The notes: generated by a model from the sequence alone, not told the origin. A stretch of DNA of 64,000 nt from Spirosoma panaciterrae DSM 21099 (GCF_000374025.1 NZ_KB893243.1:186001-250000); one strand, 5' to 3'; positions 43,342 through 52,558 are shown, numbered from the stretch's first letter. A program made the numbers and translations.

Positions 43342-43923
43342 TTATCGGCTATAATTGTCAAGAAACGTGACGACCTGTTTGTGGAAATGTTTGAAACTCC
43401 CGGATCGGGATTCCAGCCAGTTTAGGTCGAAATCTGCTAACAATTCATTTGCTTTTTCAAGTTGTTTTTCGACTCGAAGCTTGCCACCATATATTTTTAG
43501 TTTAGCCTCGTGTCGTACAATGTGCTCCAATGGCTCATTCTTAGTCGATTCCGGATTTTGTTGGTGCCATTGGAGATAAAGTAACCAGTGTTCGATGCAT
43601 TGGACATGTATCATCAAAATCACGTTTGCGTGCGCCCGGCAGAGTGTGGATAATTTCACCTTTAATGCTTCGATCTGCTTCGATTCAGAAGAATCGGCAT
43701 CCCTACCGACAAACAGAATATCTAGACCATATTTTGTGAAGGCCTGCCGGGTTGCATCAGGTAGCGCGTCCTCGACTTCTTTAGCCGTGGAAGCTTTGAT
43801 TTGCCATCCGAACTGTTCGTTTTGTTGAAAAACTCCCGGATGGCATTGAGTCAGATAATGCTCGATGAAATTCTTATGCGCTCTGTCTTCGCACAAAATG
43901 CCGTAGCTAACTATTTGATTCAT
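43342..43923 (-). CDS. TOPRIM-like nuclease-type protein (DUF4276/RloB-like), partner of ATPase
   Basis: A 193-residue protein. Candidate TOPRIM acidic residues: Glu12 in GILCEDRAH (first strand), Asp75 and Asp77 in FVGRDADSSE, and Glu111 in VQCIEHWLL, the last resembling the IEaWLL block of DUF4276. The start at 43923 overlaps the ATPase stop (ATGA). In PARIS, AbiL and related systems an ABC-type ATPase acts with a TOPRIM or RloB-like effector that damages nucleic acid; a similar role here is inferred. The catalytic assignment is my reading of spacing, not tested. Confidence 0.65.
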   Translation of the reverse strand: MNQIVSYGILCEDRAHKNFIEHYLTQCHPGVFQQNEQFGWQIKASTAKEVEDALPDATRQAFTKYGLDILFVGRDADSSESKQIEALKVKLSTLCRAHANVILMIHVQCIEHWLLYLQWHQQNPESTKNEPLEHIVRHEAKLKIYGGKLRVEKQLEKANELLADFDLNWLESRSGSFKHFHKQVVTFLDNYSR

Positions 43924-45011
43924 CGAGGTACACCGCCTATAAATCCAACTTTCCAAGCCTCACCTAAACCATTGAGGTATTGAGGAGGATCAAATCCTGC
44001 TTTTTTACTTTCGGCTGTTTCTGGCTCAATAATATCGAGTTGAAGGTTTTTGACGTGCGTTGCTCCTTCCTCGTCTTTGTCGAAAATGAAAACCGACTCC
44101 GGCATATCTTTAAACATATCGACAACAGCCGGGCTGTGCGTTGTCATAATTACCTGAATACCTTTATCATCGGCTAGTCCGAATATAAAGTTGATAACCT
44201 CCTCAATTCGACGTGGATGAATTCCCTTTTCTGGTTCTTCAAGAAGCAAAAGTTTCGGCGGATTGGGCTGATTAATAATGCAGAGAAGCGCAAGGAAATA
44301 AAGTGTACCTTCTGAAAGCTCATCAGCCCAGTAAGTTACGCCTAGCTTACTATTTGTTAAGCCAATACGCTTAAGGGATTTGTCGCCAAATTGCTTTCTT
44401 AATTCTTCTGTTACGGAAACATCATCAAGGCTAATTTCATCAAACTCAGGTACGCAGGTATAGAGGTCTGTTTCAATTTTATTGAAAACACTTTTTCTAT
44501 ACTTGTTACCTAACATTCGGTCTAAAAAACCTACCAAATTAGACGCGTCAGAATTGACAATTTCTTCACCTGTTGCGACATGGCCAGGCTGAATTAGTTT
44601 ATTAGGGTCGGGTTTGTAGATAATAATGGGCCTCAGTCGTTGTTTCAGATCTTCTGGATTATAATGAAGTTTCGTTCCATTTGACCTTTGATCATTCTGT
44701 ATTAAATCTCTTGATCGCTCAATTTGAGCCGTACTTCCTATTTGACAAGTAAATACTACTTGGACATTGTATTCATTAGTATGATCGTAGAATAACTCAA
44801 TATTAATGAGGCTGCTTTCAGAAGGTCTGAAAATTAAGCGCTCGTATTCAGGTTCTGACTGATTTGTATTGTCTTTATCCATATACTCCAGCGCCTTCAA
44901 AAAATTCGTTTTGCCTGAGTTGTTCGGGCCGATGAGGAGGTTGACTTTTTGAAGGTCGAGGGTTACGTCTTTCAGGCTTTTGAAATTCTGAATGGAAACG
45001 CGCTTGAGCAT
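43920..45011 (-). CDS. AAA/ABC-type ATPase (AAA_21 family), probable defence component
   Basis: A 363-residue ATPase from the ATG at 45011. Walker A GPNNSGKTN (28-36), signature DELSEGTLYFLAL, Walker B LLLLEEPEKGIHP and H-loop MTTHSP are all present, with RecF/OLD-like domain order and a central region of variable helices. Such ATPases act as sensors or regulators of toxic partners. Translation is coupled by ATGA to the TOPRIM-like gene. Base composition is clearly lower in G+C (30-38% in lines counted) than neighbours (about 55%), a sign of horizontal transfer. Confidence 0.82.
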   Translation of the reverse strand: MLKRVSIQNFKSLKDVTLDLQKVNLLIGPNNSGKTNFLKALEYMDKDNTNQSEPEYERLIFRPSESSLINIELFYDHTNEYNVQVVFTCQIGSTAQIERSRDLIQNDQRSNGTKLHYNPEDLKQRLRPIIIYKPDPNKLIQPGHVATGEEIVNSDASNLVGFLDRMLGNKYRKSVFNKIETDLYTCVPEFDEISLDDVSVTEELRKQFGDKSLKRIGLTNSKLGVTYWADELSEGTLYFLALLCIINQPNPPKLLLLEEPEKGIHPRRIEEVINFIFGLADDKGIQVIMTTHSPAVVDMFKDMPESVFIFDKDEEGATHVKNLQLDIIEPETAESKKAGFDPPQYLNGLGEAWKVGFIGGVPR

Positions 45012-45047
45012 GGCGGTAAAGCGGTTAGTTGAGGGCAAATTAACAAA

Positions 45048-46700
45048 TTAGTTGCCCATTTGTGTACTCCGCATCAAGACGGTGTTGTCGGGGTCGATGA
45101 CGACGGTAGCTGGTTTGGTCGCTACCGGAATCGTGAATGTCTGCGTTTGTTCGGACAGCGTTAGCCGGGATGAACGACTCAGTTCTCGCCCGCGATTATC
45201 CCGAAAGCTGAACGTAAGGGGAATCGTAAACAAATGCCCCGTTCGCTGCGCCTGCCGAACATCGATGACCAGCGATTTTTTGGCTGCATCGTAGCTGGAA
45301 CTCCAGACAATTTCAGGGAATCCGGGTTGGTAAAGCCATTGCTGGAAGAACTGCCCCAGTTTTTTGCCCGATTCTTTTTCCATCACGGCCTGCAAATCGC
45401 TGGATTGGGCGTTGCGGTTGCGGTAGGCTGCGTAATAGGCCCGAATGCCTTTCCAGAATACATCGTCGCCCAATTCGTGCCGAAGCATGTGCAACACCCA
45501 ACCGCCTTTCTGATACGAATTCGGATTCAGTAAGTCCATCAGGTTTGAAGTTGTCGAATCCACGATGGTGCCTTTGGGTTTTAAGGCCGAAAATCGGAAA
45601 ATCTGCCCTTTGTTTTGATTCAGGACAGCATTGAGCGTGTCTTTTCCGTAGGCATGTTCCAGATAGAGGGCCGAAAAATAGGTGGCAAACCCTTCACTCA
45701 ACCACAACTGCGACCAGTCGGATTCCGTGGCTGAGTTGCCAAACCACTGGTGGGCAATTTCGTGCGCCAGCAAAGCCTCTACGTCCGAATCTTTGTGCCC
45801 GACAATCACCTTTTCGTTGTAGAAAATGCAGCTTGCGTTTTCCATGCCTCCAAAAATGGTGGTCGATTCAACGTTGGCTAGTTTCTCGTATGAATACGGG
45901 CCTATTCGGTCGATGAAATATTGCAGAATTTCTTTGGCAGGCTGGTAATCGACAAAGCCTTTCTGGCTATCGTTTGGGTACAGCCAGCTTTGTACCGGAA
46001 TCCCATTGACCGAGCCTACTTCATCGACCGCAAACCGGGCAGCACCAATCACCATCACTTTGGTTGGAATGGGTGTACTTTCCTGCCAGCGGGTGAGCTT
46101 GCGGCCATTGGGCAGACTGCTTTCGCCCATAAACTTGCCATTGGCAATGACCCGGTAGGTTGCGGGGGCATTTACCGCAAACGAACAGGTGGCTTTATCG
46201 GATGGGTGGTCGACGACGGGCAGGTAATTCCGGGCATTGTTGGGCCAGTTGTCGCCAAAAAAAGTTCGTTCGCCAAATTTGTTCCGGCTGATAATCAACC
46301 CCTGTTTCGGCGTTCCGTCGTAGCGGATGGTTAGTTCAGTTGCCTGATTGGGCTGAGCAGGCAGATTGATAAATACTTTGTCATTCCGTTGGTTGAAAGG
46401 AGCTGGTTTGCCATCGGCCAGTGTTACCGAGCGAACCGTCATGCCTGTTTGTAAAGTATCCGATTTGCCGCCAATCAGGTCGAACCAGACGGTTTGTCGG
46501 TCGTCGGCGCGGGTAAACCGTATAGTCGCTTCGCCACGGATGAGGTTCGTAGAATCACTTAAGGTGAGTGAAAAGGCATAGTTTTGAACGTCGACGCCCG
46601 GTTGCGTGTACCGCGCTAAATAACCGGGCGATTGTGAGCAGGCAGAAGTGGCTACCAGAGCCAGTAAACCAATCAGAAATTCGATACTGTTTTTTTTCAT
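45048..46700 (-). CDS. M1 family zinc aminopeptidase, lipoprotein
   Basis: A 550-residue exported aminopeptidase. ATG at 46700 gives a lipoprotein signal with TSAC (Cys21). Zinc site HEIAHQWFGN with the second Glu in LWLSEGFATYF, and the substrate-binding GGMENASC replaces GAMEN. The catalytic Tyr is likely in YQKGGWVLHM. The C-terminal ERAP-like domain is missing, so it ends after a short beta domain, as in leukotriene-hydrolase-like short M1 forms. It follows the epimerase gene by 2 bases and could share its transcript. Confidence 0.9.
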   Translation of the reverse strand: MKKNSIEFLIGLLALVATSACSQSPGYLARYTQPGVDVQNYAFSLTLSDSTNLIRGEATIRFTRADDRQTVWFDLIGGKSDTLQTGMTVRSVTLADGKPAPFNQRNDKVFINLPAQPNQATELTIRYDGTPKQGLIISRNKFGERTFFGDNWPNNARNYLPVVDHPSDKATCSFAVNAPATYRVIANGKFMGESSLPNGRKLTRWQESTPIPTKVMVIGAARFAVDEVGSVNGIPVQSWLYPNDSQKGFVDYQPAKEILQYFIDRIGPYSYEKLANVESTTIFGGMENASCIFYNEKVIVGHKDSDVEALLAHEIAHQWFGNSATESDWSQLWLSEGFATYFSALYLEHAYGKDTLNAVLNQNKGQIFRFSALKPKGTIVDSTTSNLMDLLNPNSYQKGGWVLHMLRHELGDDVFWKGIRAYYAAYRNRNAQSSDLQAVMEKESGKKLGQFFQQWLYQPGFPEIVWSSSYDAAKKSLVIDVRQAQRTGHLFTIPLTFSFRDNRGRELSRSSRLTLSEQTQTFTIPVATKPATVVIDPDNTVLMRSTQMGN

Positions 46701-46702
46701 TC

Positions 46703-47113
46703 TTAAGCCTCCTTTATCTCCTGACATAGTTCGATCAGCACACCATTAGTGCCTTTAGGATGCAGGAAACACACTAATTTATGATCAGCTCCCCGCTTGG
46801 GAACTTCATTCAATAACGTAAACCCTTCGGCTTTTAGCCGTTCCATTTCGGCCTGTATATCATCGACTTCAAAGGCGATATGGTGGATGCCTTCGCCTTT
46901 CTTCTCCAGAAATTTGGCAATAGGACTATCGGGATTCGTTGCTTCGAGAAGCTCGATTTTAGTCTCATTTACTCGGAAGAACGAGGTGGTTACGCCTTCG
47001 GAGGCCACCGCTTCAGATTTGTAGGGCGCTACATTGAGCAGTTTGGTGAAGAGATCGTTTGACGTAGCGATATCACGAACCGCGATTCCGATATGTTCGA
47101 CGTTGGTAAACAT
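46703..47113 (-). CDS. mce: Methylmalonyl-CoA epimerase
   Basis: Interconverts (R)- and (S)-methylmalonyl-CoA. The 136-residue vicinal-oxygen-chelate protein opens NVEHIGIAVRDIATSNDLF (metal His in the first module) and has GEGIHHIAFEVDDI for the second module and NGVLIELCQ at the end with the metal-binding Glu. Single-domain length is normal. It lies upstream of the M1 peptidase gene; no mutase gene is nearby. Confidence 0.92.
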   Translation of the reverse strand: MFTNVEHIGIAVRDIATSNDLFTKLLNVAPYKSEAVASEGVTTSFFRVNETKIELLEATNPDSPIAKFLEKKGEGIHHIAFEVDDIQAEMERLKAEGFTLLNEVPKRGADHKLVCFLHPKGTNGVLIELCQEIKEA

Positions 47114-47190
47114 AGGTAAAGAACTTTTCCGTTTGGCCGAAAGTTATAGAGAAAGCAGTTATATGCGCCAAAATAGATTCGAATACGACT

Positions 47191-47517
47191 ATGGTTACGG
47201 TATCAGAGATCGCTAAAAATAAAATCATTGAACTGCGTCAGAAAGATGGTCTGGCTGACGAATATGCCATTCGGGTTGCCGTGCAGGGCGGAGGATGCTC
47301 GGGGCTGATGTATGATCTTCAGTTCGATGCTACCCAGCAGCCTACCGACCATATTGTTGAGGATAAAGGCATTAAGATTCTGGTGGATCGCAAAAGTCTG
47401 CTTTATCTGGCGGGTACTGAGCTTGATTTTTCGGATGGTCTGAACGGGAAAGGCTTCCAGTTCAAAAATCCGAATGCAACCCGCACCTGTGGCTGTGGCG
47501 AAAGCTTTGCTGTCTAA
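47191..47517 (+). CDS. A-type iron-sulfur carrier (HesB/IscA/ErpA)
   Basis: A 108-residue Fe-S scaffold or carrier. The three conserved cysteines are in GGGCSG (residue 36) and the C-terminal TCGCGESF pair. VSEIAKNKIIELRQKDG and YLAGTELDFSDGLNGKGFQFKNPNA are typical ErpA/IscA features. Which of the A-type roles it fills cannot be decided because no isc or suf genes are adjacent. The gene is followed by a diverged repeat copy and a terminator. Confidence 0.92.
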   Translation: MVTVSEIAKNKIIELRQKDGLADEYAIRVAVQGGGCSGLMYDLQFDATQQPTDHIVEDKGIKILVDRKSLLYLAGTELDFSDGLNGKGFQFKNPNATRTCGCGESFAV

Positions 47518-47518
47518 A

Positions 47519-47555
47519 CCGGGATTGACCAGATTTGTGGATAAAACAAATTATG
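47519..47555 (+). repeat. 41-bp repeat, diverged copy 3
   Basis: Matches positions 4-40 of the repeat at 24966 in 31 of 37 bases, including an unbroken TGGATAAAACA. It starts just past the stop of the Fe-S carrier gene. Confidence 0.75.
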
Positions 47556-47566
47556 TATAGATTAAT

Positions 47567-47599
47567 AAAGAAGCCGGGCTTATATAGTCCGGCTTCTTT
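47567..47599 (+). terminator. Terminator of the Fe-S carrier gene
   Basis: Perfect 11-bp stem AAAGAAGCCGG / CCGGCTTCTTT with an 11-base loop, followed by GTTTG. Confidence 0.78.
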
Positions 47600-47613
47600 G
47601 TTTGTAAAGTTTT

Positions 47614-47687
47614 CTCATTCCGGGGAACGAGGAGTGTCAACGTTACTTACTGAGCAAGCTTGAGATTCTTCTCTCCTCAGAATGACA
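47614..47687. repeat. Dyad of TCATTC/GAATGA words downstream of rmlA
   Basis: Left word TCATTCCGGGGAACGAGGAG (47615-47634) faces CTCTCCTCAGAATGACA (47671-47687), an imperfect inverted pair, with GATTCTTCTC between. Similar TCATTCTGAGGA words are, to my recollection, frequent in spacers of Bacteroidota, but I cannot verify. It lies between rmlA end and the Fe-S carrier terminator. Confidence 0.5.
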
Positions 47688-47692
47688 ACATG

Positions 47693-48553
47693 TTATTTTA
47701 GCAGATTCAATAAATACGCACCATAACCACTTTTGACAAGCGGCTGAGCGATCTTGGCTAGTTGTTCGGCATCAATAAATTTCATCCGATAGGCAATTTC
47801 TTCGGGACAACCGATTTTCAGTCCTTGCCGTTCTTCAATGACATGAACGAACTGACCGGCCTGAATCAACGACTCGAAGGTGCCTGTGTCGAGCCAGGCA
47901 GTGCCACGGTCCAGAACGCCTACTTTCAGCTTGCCACGCTCCAGATACACCCGGTTTACGTCCGTAATTTCCAGTTCGCCACGGGGCGACGGCTTGATGT
48001 TTTTGGCAATATCCACAACCTCGTTGTCGTAGAAGTACAAGCCCGGCACCGCGTAATTTGATTTTGGTTTGGTGGGTTTTTCTTCAATCGACAATACATT
48101 GAAATCACCATCAAATTCAACCACACCATAGCGTTCGGGGTCGTGAACCTGATAGGCGTAGACGACTCCGCCATCGGGGTCGTTGTTGGCCTGGAGGAGT
48201 TTCGATAGTCCTGAGCCGTAGAAAATATTGTCGCCCAGCACCAGCGCAACTTTATCGTTTCCAATAAATTCTTCGCCAATGATGAAGGCTTGCGCCAGCC
48301 CATCAGGACTGGGCTGTACGGCGTAGGTAAATTTACAGCCTAAGCGTTCACCATCGCCAAGTAGCTTTTCAAAATGGGGCAGGTCGTGCGGTGTAGAAAT
48401 GATCAAAATCTCCCGGATGCCTGCCAGCATCAGAATAGACAGGGGATAATAAATCATTGGCTTATCGTAAACCGGCATTAGTTGTTTCGATACAGCCAGC
48501 GTAAGCGGATGAAGGCGGGTGCCGGAGCCCCCGGCGAGGATGATTCCTTTCAT
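47693..48553 (-). CDS. rmlA: Glucose-1-phosphate thymidylyltransferase
   Basis: Makes dTDP-glucose, first step of dTDP-rhamnose and other dTDP-sugars. The 286-residue protein starts [18 protein letters not shown] (nucleotide-binding loop) and has [29 protein letters not shown] (Asp in the catalytic metal site) and [11 protein letters not shown]. Highly conserved throughout. It is downstream of rmlB on the same strand, separated by a 99-base dyad made of GAAAGAGT words; rmlC and rmlD are absent from the window. Confidence 0.96.
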   Translation of the reverse strand: MKGIILAGGSGTRLHPLTLAVSKQLMPVYDKPMIYYPLSILMLAGIREILIISTPHDLPHFEKLLGDGERLGCKFTYAVQPSPDGLAQAFIIGEEFIGNDKVALVLGDNIFYGSGLSKLLQANNDPDGGVVYAYQVHDPERYGVVEFDGDFNVLSIEEKPTKPKSNYAVPGLYFYDNEVVDIAKNIKPSPRGELEITDVNRVYLERGKLKVGVLDRGTAWLDTGTFESLIQAGQFVHVIEERQGLKIGCPEEIAYRMKFIDAEQLAKIAQPLVKSGYGAYLLNLLK

Positions 48554-48559
48554 GTTTAA

Positions 48560-48647
48560 AGAGTGAAAGAGTGAAAGAGTGAAAGAGTGTGGTCCGGTAT
48601 TCCGGCTGACGCATCAACTGCGCTCTTTCACTCTTTCGCTCTTTCGC
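48560..48647. repeat. GAAAGAGT-word dyad between rmlA and rmlB
   Basis: Left arm 48560-48589 is three and a half repeats of GAGTGAAA; right arm 48621-48645 is the opposite strand of the same word (CTCTTTCACTCTTTCGCTCTTTCG). Imperfect dyad with about a 31-base loop. The same word builds a dyad at 56941-57024. Confidence 0.85.
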
Positions 48648-48652
48648 CTTTA

Positions 48653-49705
48653 TTAACGGTTTGCGTACATTCCCTGATAGTAACTCTGATAAGCGCCGGA
48701 TGTGACGTTGTCCAGCCATTCCTGATTAGCCAGGAACCAGTCGACTGTTTTTTCAAGACCTTCCTCGAACTGGAGCGAAGGCTGCCAGCCAAGTTCATTC
48801 ATGATTTTGTGGGCGTCGATCGCGTAGCGGAGATCGTGACCAGCCCGGTCGGTGACGTAAGTAATCAGTTTGGCTGATGTACCTTCTTCACGACCTAGTT
48901 TGCGATCCATGATCTGGCAAAGCAGGTTCACCAGATCGATATTTTTCCATTCGTTGAACCCACCGATGTTGTAGGTTTCACCCAGCGTCCCTTTGTGAAA
49001 AACCGTATCGATAGCGCGGGCATGGTCGACCACGAACAGCCAGTCGCGAACGTTTTCACCTTTACCATAGACGGGGAGCGGTTTGTTGTTCCGAATGTTG
49101 TGAATCATCAGCGGGATCAACTTTTCGGGAAAGTGATTGGGGCCGTAGTTGTTCGAGCAGTTGGTCAGCACAACGGGCAGTTTGTAGGTATTGCCGTAAG
49201 CCCGTACGAAATGATCCGAAGCTGCTTTAGAGGCCGAATAAGGCGACTGTGGATCATACGGTGTTTCTTCCGTGAAGAAATCTTCCGGATTGTGTAGCGA
49301 GCCATACACTTCGTCGGTCGAAACGTGGTAGAACCGCTTGCCTTCAAAGTTGCCTTTCCAGCTATTTTTAGCCGCATTCAGCAGGTTAACCGTACCGACG
49401 ACATTGGTCATTACGAACGACATAGGGTCGGTGATGGAACGGTCAACGTGTGATTCAGCCGCCAGGTGAATGACTCCGTCGAAGCCCATTTCGGCAAACA
49501 TATCCTCCAGAAATTTGGCATCGGTGATGTCGCCTTTTACGAAGGTATAATTTGGGGCATTTTCGATGTCGGTCAGGTTCGCCAGGTTACCAGCGTAGGT
49601 CAGCGCATCGAGGTTATAAATCTGGTACTCTGGGTATTTTGTTACAAACAGGCGCACCACATGCGACCCGATAAAGCCGGCTCCGCCGGTAATTAGAAGT
49701 TTCAT
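48653..49705 (-). CDS. rmlB: dTDP-glucose 4,6-dehydratase
   Basis: A 350-residue short-chain dehydrogenase-type enzyme converting dTDP-glucose to dTDP-4-keto-6-deoxyglucose. NAD motif GGAGFIGSH (7-15), the catalytic YSASK pair in SPYSASKAASDH, and the acid-base residues in STDEVYGSL are present. Also NNYGPNHFPEKLIPLMI and WLFVVDHARA as in RmlB. Part of a minus-strand group galE-rmlB-rmlA for sugar-nucleotide supply to surface polysaccharide. Confidence 0.96.
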   Translation of the reverse strand: MKLLITGGAGFIGSHVVRLFVTKYPEYQIYNLDALTYAGNLANLTDIENAPNYTFVKGDITDAKFLEDMFAEMGFDGVIHLAAESHVDRSITDPMSFVMTNVVGTVNLLNAAKNSWKGNFEGKRFYHVSTDEVYGSLHNPEDFFTEETPYDPQSPYSASKAASDHFVRAYGNTYKLPVVLTNCSNNYGPNHFPEKLIPLMIHNIRNNKPLPVYGKGENVRDWLFVVDHARAIDTVFHKGTLGETYNIGGFNEWKNIDLVNLLCQIMDRKLGREEGTSAKLITYVTDRAGHDLRYAIDAHKIMNELGWQPSLQFEEGLEKTVDWFLANQEWLDNVTSGAYQSYYQGMYANR

Positions 49706-49738
49706 TTTCGTTTCGTTTATACGCTTTGGCTTACCGTT

Positions 49739-50770
49739 TTAACTAATCTTTTGTTGCCATCGCCAGGCATCGCGCAACGAGTCGGCCAGCGAGCGTTTGG
49801 CTGTCCAGCCCAGTACCTGATTCGCTTTTGATACATCGGCATATACCTGCTCCACGTCGCCCGGTCGGCGGGGGCCCAGTACATAGTTTAGCTTAACTCC
49901 GGTAGCCTGCTCAAATGTGTTGATCACATTCAGAACGGTTTCTCCCCGCCCAGTGCCGATATTAATGACGTCGTAGCTAGCGGTTTCGTCACTTTCGATC
50001 AATTTTCGAAGCGCCTGTACGTGAGCATCTGCCAGGTCCATCACATCGATATAGTCTCGGATACAAGTCCCGTCCGGGGTATTGTAATCGGCACCGTACA
50101 CCGTCAGGCTGGAGCGAATACCGGCGGCTGTCTGGGTAATGAATGGAACCAGGTTGGCCGGAACGCCCAGGGGCAGTTCACCGATTTCGGCCGAAGGATG
50201 GGCACCAATCGGATTAAAGTAACGAAGGGCAAAGGCTTTGACCGGGGTCTGGGCCCGTATCGCGTCGCGAATAATATCTTCCCCAATAGATTTGGTGTTT
50301 CCATAGGGTGATTGTGCTGGAAGCCGTGGCGTTTCTTCTGTAACAGGCAGATGTTCGGGCTGACCATATACCGTACAGGACGACGAAAATACGAAGTTGC
50401 GGATGTTGTACTTGGGCATCAGCTCCAGTAGGAGCATCAGCGAGTCGAGGTTATTTCGGTAATATTTCAGCGGTTGCGCTACTGACTCACCCACGGCTTT
50501 GAAAGCCGCAAAATGAATGACACCCAGTGGCGCTTCTTTCTGAAAAATTTCGTTCATGGCGGCTGCATCGTTGCAGTCGACTGGGTAGCAGGTTACGTCC
50601 CGACCCAGAATGGCCCGCAGACCATCCAGTGCCGAGCGTTCGGAGTTGGAAAAGTCGTCGACAATAACCGGCTCAAAACCAGCTTCGACCAACGAAACAA
50701 CCGTATGCGAGCCAATAAAACCCGCTCCACCGGTAACCAGAATTTTGGAGGAATTATCTGTAGGAGTCAA
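49739..50770 (-). CDS. galE: UDP-glucose 4-epimerase
   Basis: A 343-residue extended short-chain dehydrogenase interconverting UDP-glucose and UDP-galactose. NAD motif GGAGFIGSH near residue 15, catalytic SSSCTVYGQ (Ser) and SPYGNTKSI (Tyr-Lys) and LRYFNPIGAHPS as in GalE. The only start in frame is a TTG at 50770 (MTPTDNSSKILVTGG); no ATG lies upstream of the NAD motif. First gene of the minus-strand group with rmlB and rmlA. Confidence 0.94.
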   Translation of the reverse strand: MTPTDNSSKILVTGGAGFIGSHTVVSLVEAGFEPVIVDDFSNSERSALDGLRAILGRDVTCYPVDCNDAAAMNEIFQKEAPLGVIHFAAFKAVGESVAQPLKYYRNNLDSLMLLLELMPKYNIRNFVFSSSCTVYGQPEHLPVTEETPRLPAQSPYGNTKSIGEDIIRDAIRAQTPVKAFALRYFNPIGAHPSAEIGELPLGVPANLVPFITQTAAGIRSSLTVYGADYNTPDGTCIRDYIDVMDLADAHVQALRKLIESDETASYDVINIGTGRGETVLNVINTFEQATGVKLNYVLGPRRPGDVEQVYADVSKANQVLGWTAKRSLADSLRDAWRWQQKIS

Positions 50771-50900
50771 ACCGTTTTTTAGGAAAATTTTGTTGCTATA
50801 GTAGCATAGCGACTCGTAAAACCAGACAAAAGTAGTATATTCAGGAGGTTTACGAAAGCAGTTTTTATTGTGAGGTTATTCTCTCAGGCGGTATAAACGA

Positions 50901-51773
50901 ATGAACGACAACGAATTGAAAGCCCTAATCTCGCTCCTGGACGATGAGGACCCGGAAGTGGTGGAGCATGTCGAGCAGCGAATTCGGCAGATAGGGGGAC
51001 AAATGATTCCGCTTTTAGAAACAGAATGGGAGGGTAGTTTTAATTCTGCTCTGCAAAAACGGATTGAAGAACTGATTCATGACCTTCAGTATGAATCCGT
51101 TCTGGAACGGATGCGTGACTGGAAAAATGGCGGGGCTATGGACTTGCTGGAAGGGCTATGGATCGTGGCAACCTATCAGTATCCAGACCTGTCACTGGCC
51201 AAACTTCGGCAGGATGTCGAGCAGTTGTTCTACGACGTATGGGTCGATTTTAAAGCCGATATGCATCCCGACGAGCAGATTAAGGCGATGAATACGGCCT
51301 TTTTCTCGAAACTGAAGTTTGCGCCCAACACAAAACATTTTCACTCGCCAGCCAACTCAATGATCAATCAGGTACTCGAAACGCGTCGGGGTAATCCCAT
51401 CACGCTTTGTGTGCTGTATATGCTCATTGCCCGTCGGCTGAATCTGCCCGTGTATGGCGTAAACCTGCCTAACCTGTTTGTGCTGACGTATAAAAACAAC
51501 GGGGTTCAGTTTTACATCAACGTGTTCAACCGGGGCCTGGTGTTTACGACGAAAGATATTGATCAGTACATCGATCAGTTGAACATTCAGCGACTGGATG
51601 CCTTCTATCAGCCTTGTACCAATACGGATATTGTAAGGCGTGTACTGCGCAATTTGACGCTGGCGTTCGAAAAAAATGGCGATACCGACCGGGTACAGGA
51701 GGTCGAAAAAATTATGGCTGCCGTTCGCGACGAGGGCGATGGATTACCTTTATCTGATTATACGCAGCGGTAA
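50901..51773 (+). CDS. SirB1-like transglutaminase-fold protein
   Basis: A 290-residue member of the SirB1/transglutaminase-like family (PF13369). The conserved core is HSPANSMINQVLETRRGNPITLCVLYMLIARRLNLPVYGVNLPNLFVL, with the Cys in TLCVLY matching the transglutaminase fold. N-terminal helices (EQRIRQIGGQMIPLLETEW) resemble HEAT/TPR-like repeats. Function is unknown; enterobacterial SirB1 is not well characterised. Divergent from galE, single gene. Confidence 0.85.
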   Translation: MNDNELKALISLLDDEDPEVVEHVEQRIRQIGGQMIPLLETEWEGSFNSALQKRIEELIHDLQYESVLERMRDWKNGGAMDLLEGLWIVATYQYPDLSLAKLRQDVEQLFYDVWVDFKADMHPDEQIKAMNTAFFSKLKFAPNTKHFHSPANSMINQVLETRRGNPITLCVLYMLIARRLNLPVYGVNLPNLFVLTYKNNGVQFYINVFNRGLVFTTKDIDQYIDQLNIQRLDAFYQPCTNTDIVRRVLRNLTLAFEKNGDTDRVQEVEKIMAAVRDEGDGLPLSDYTQR

Positions 51774-51817
51774 TACCTGTAGAAACGCCAGCGCCAGCTA
51801 TGGTTTCTCTACAAGGG

Positions 51818-52444
51818 TTAAAACGCTATCGCCAGCAACCCTGGGCCGGTTTTAAAGCACCGGATGGTCAATTCTTCTTCGTGGTCGGGTAGGCGAACAT
51901 GGCCTGTAAGCTGACTGGCATCATCGGCAAAGGGCTCAACGTGCAGATGCTCCCGAAAGGTGAGCTGCCGTTTGCCGTAGAGTTTATAAAGTGCTTCTTT
52001 AGCACACCAGTATACGGCCAGTCGATGTGGGTTTCCGGCAGCATGCGCAATTTCGTCGGCCGATAAAACGCGGGGAACAACGCGCGTAAACTGCTCCCGA
52101 ATCGGTTCAATATCAATGCCGACAGGCCGTGATCGGTGCAGGATAGCGGCTGCCCATCCACTTGTATGCGATAGCGAAATATGCCAGGGTGAGCCGATCA
52201 GGTGAGGTTTCCCAAATTCATCTTTTTGCAGGCCAGCATACACTAGTCCCTGAGATTCGGTCAACTGCTGTATGGCCACACGGCAGGCCAGCCATTCTAC
52301 GCGTTGGGCTGGGTGGGTGATAGTGGCTAGTTCGCTCTCTTCCACAACCGTAAGCGGCAGGTTAGCCCTGAGCGTCGGCTCATCCTCTGTGATCGCTCTG
52401 AGGGTGGCGATGCAGTCGCTGTTTATGTTTATCTGAAAAGTCAC
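51818..52444 (-). CDS. 4'-phosphopantetheinyl transferase
   Basis: Transfers the phosphopantetheine arm from CoA to carrier proteins. A 208-residue Sfp-like enzyme: the metal-binding VGIDIEPIR (Asp, Glu) and the WCAKEALYKLYG motif are complete, with a substrate-binding HISLSHTSGWAAA segment. Start is a GTG at 52444. Its target (fatty acid or secondary-metabolite ACP) is unknown; no carrier genes lie near. Upstream and downstream genes are on the other strand. Confidence 0.9.
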   Translation of the reverse strand: MTFQININSDCIATLRAITEDEPTLRANLPLTVVEESELATITHPAQRVEWLACRVAIQQLTESQGLVYAGLQKDEFGKPHLIGSPWHISLSHTSGWAAAILHRSRPVGIDIEPIREQFTRVVPRVLSADEIAHAAGNPHRLAVYWCAKEALYKLYGKRQLTFREHLHVEPFADDASQLTGHVRLPDHEEELTIRCFKTGPGLLAIAF

Positions 52445-52558
52445 AAATCAAAAGTCGGAAGTAGCTGGACAAAAAGAAAGGTTTACGACCTTTGATTCAC
52501 TAGTTTGATGGTTAGAAACTCGAACGGTTGATCGTCAGACCCAAATTTTCGTTACAAA

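Noticed and set aside
48462-48719. Frame running through the GAAAGAGT dyad between rmlA and rmlB
   Set aside because: It is a translation of repeat sequence ([17 protein letters not shown]) and overlaps both rml genes on the same strand in other frames.
47693-50770. Complete dTDP-rhamnose cluster
   Set aside because: Only rmlA and rmlB are present with galE; rmlC and rmlD are not seen in this window, so no complete pathway is claimed.
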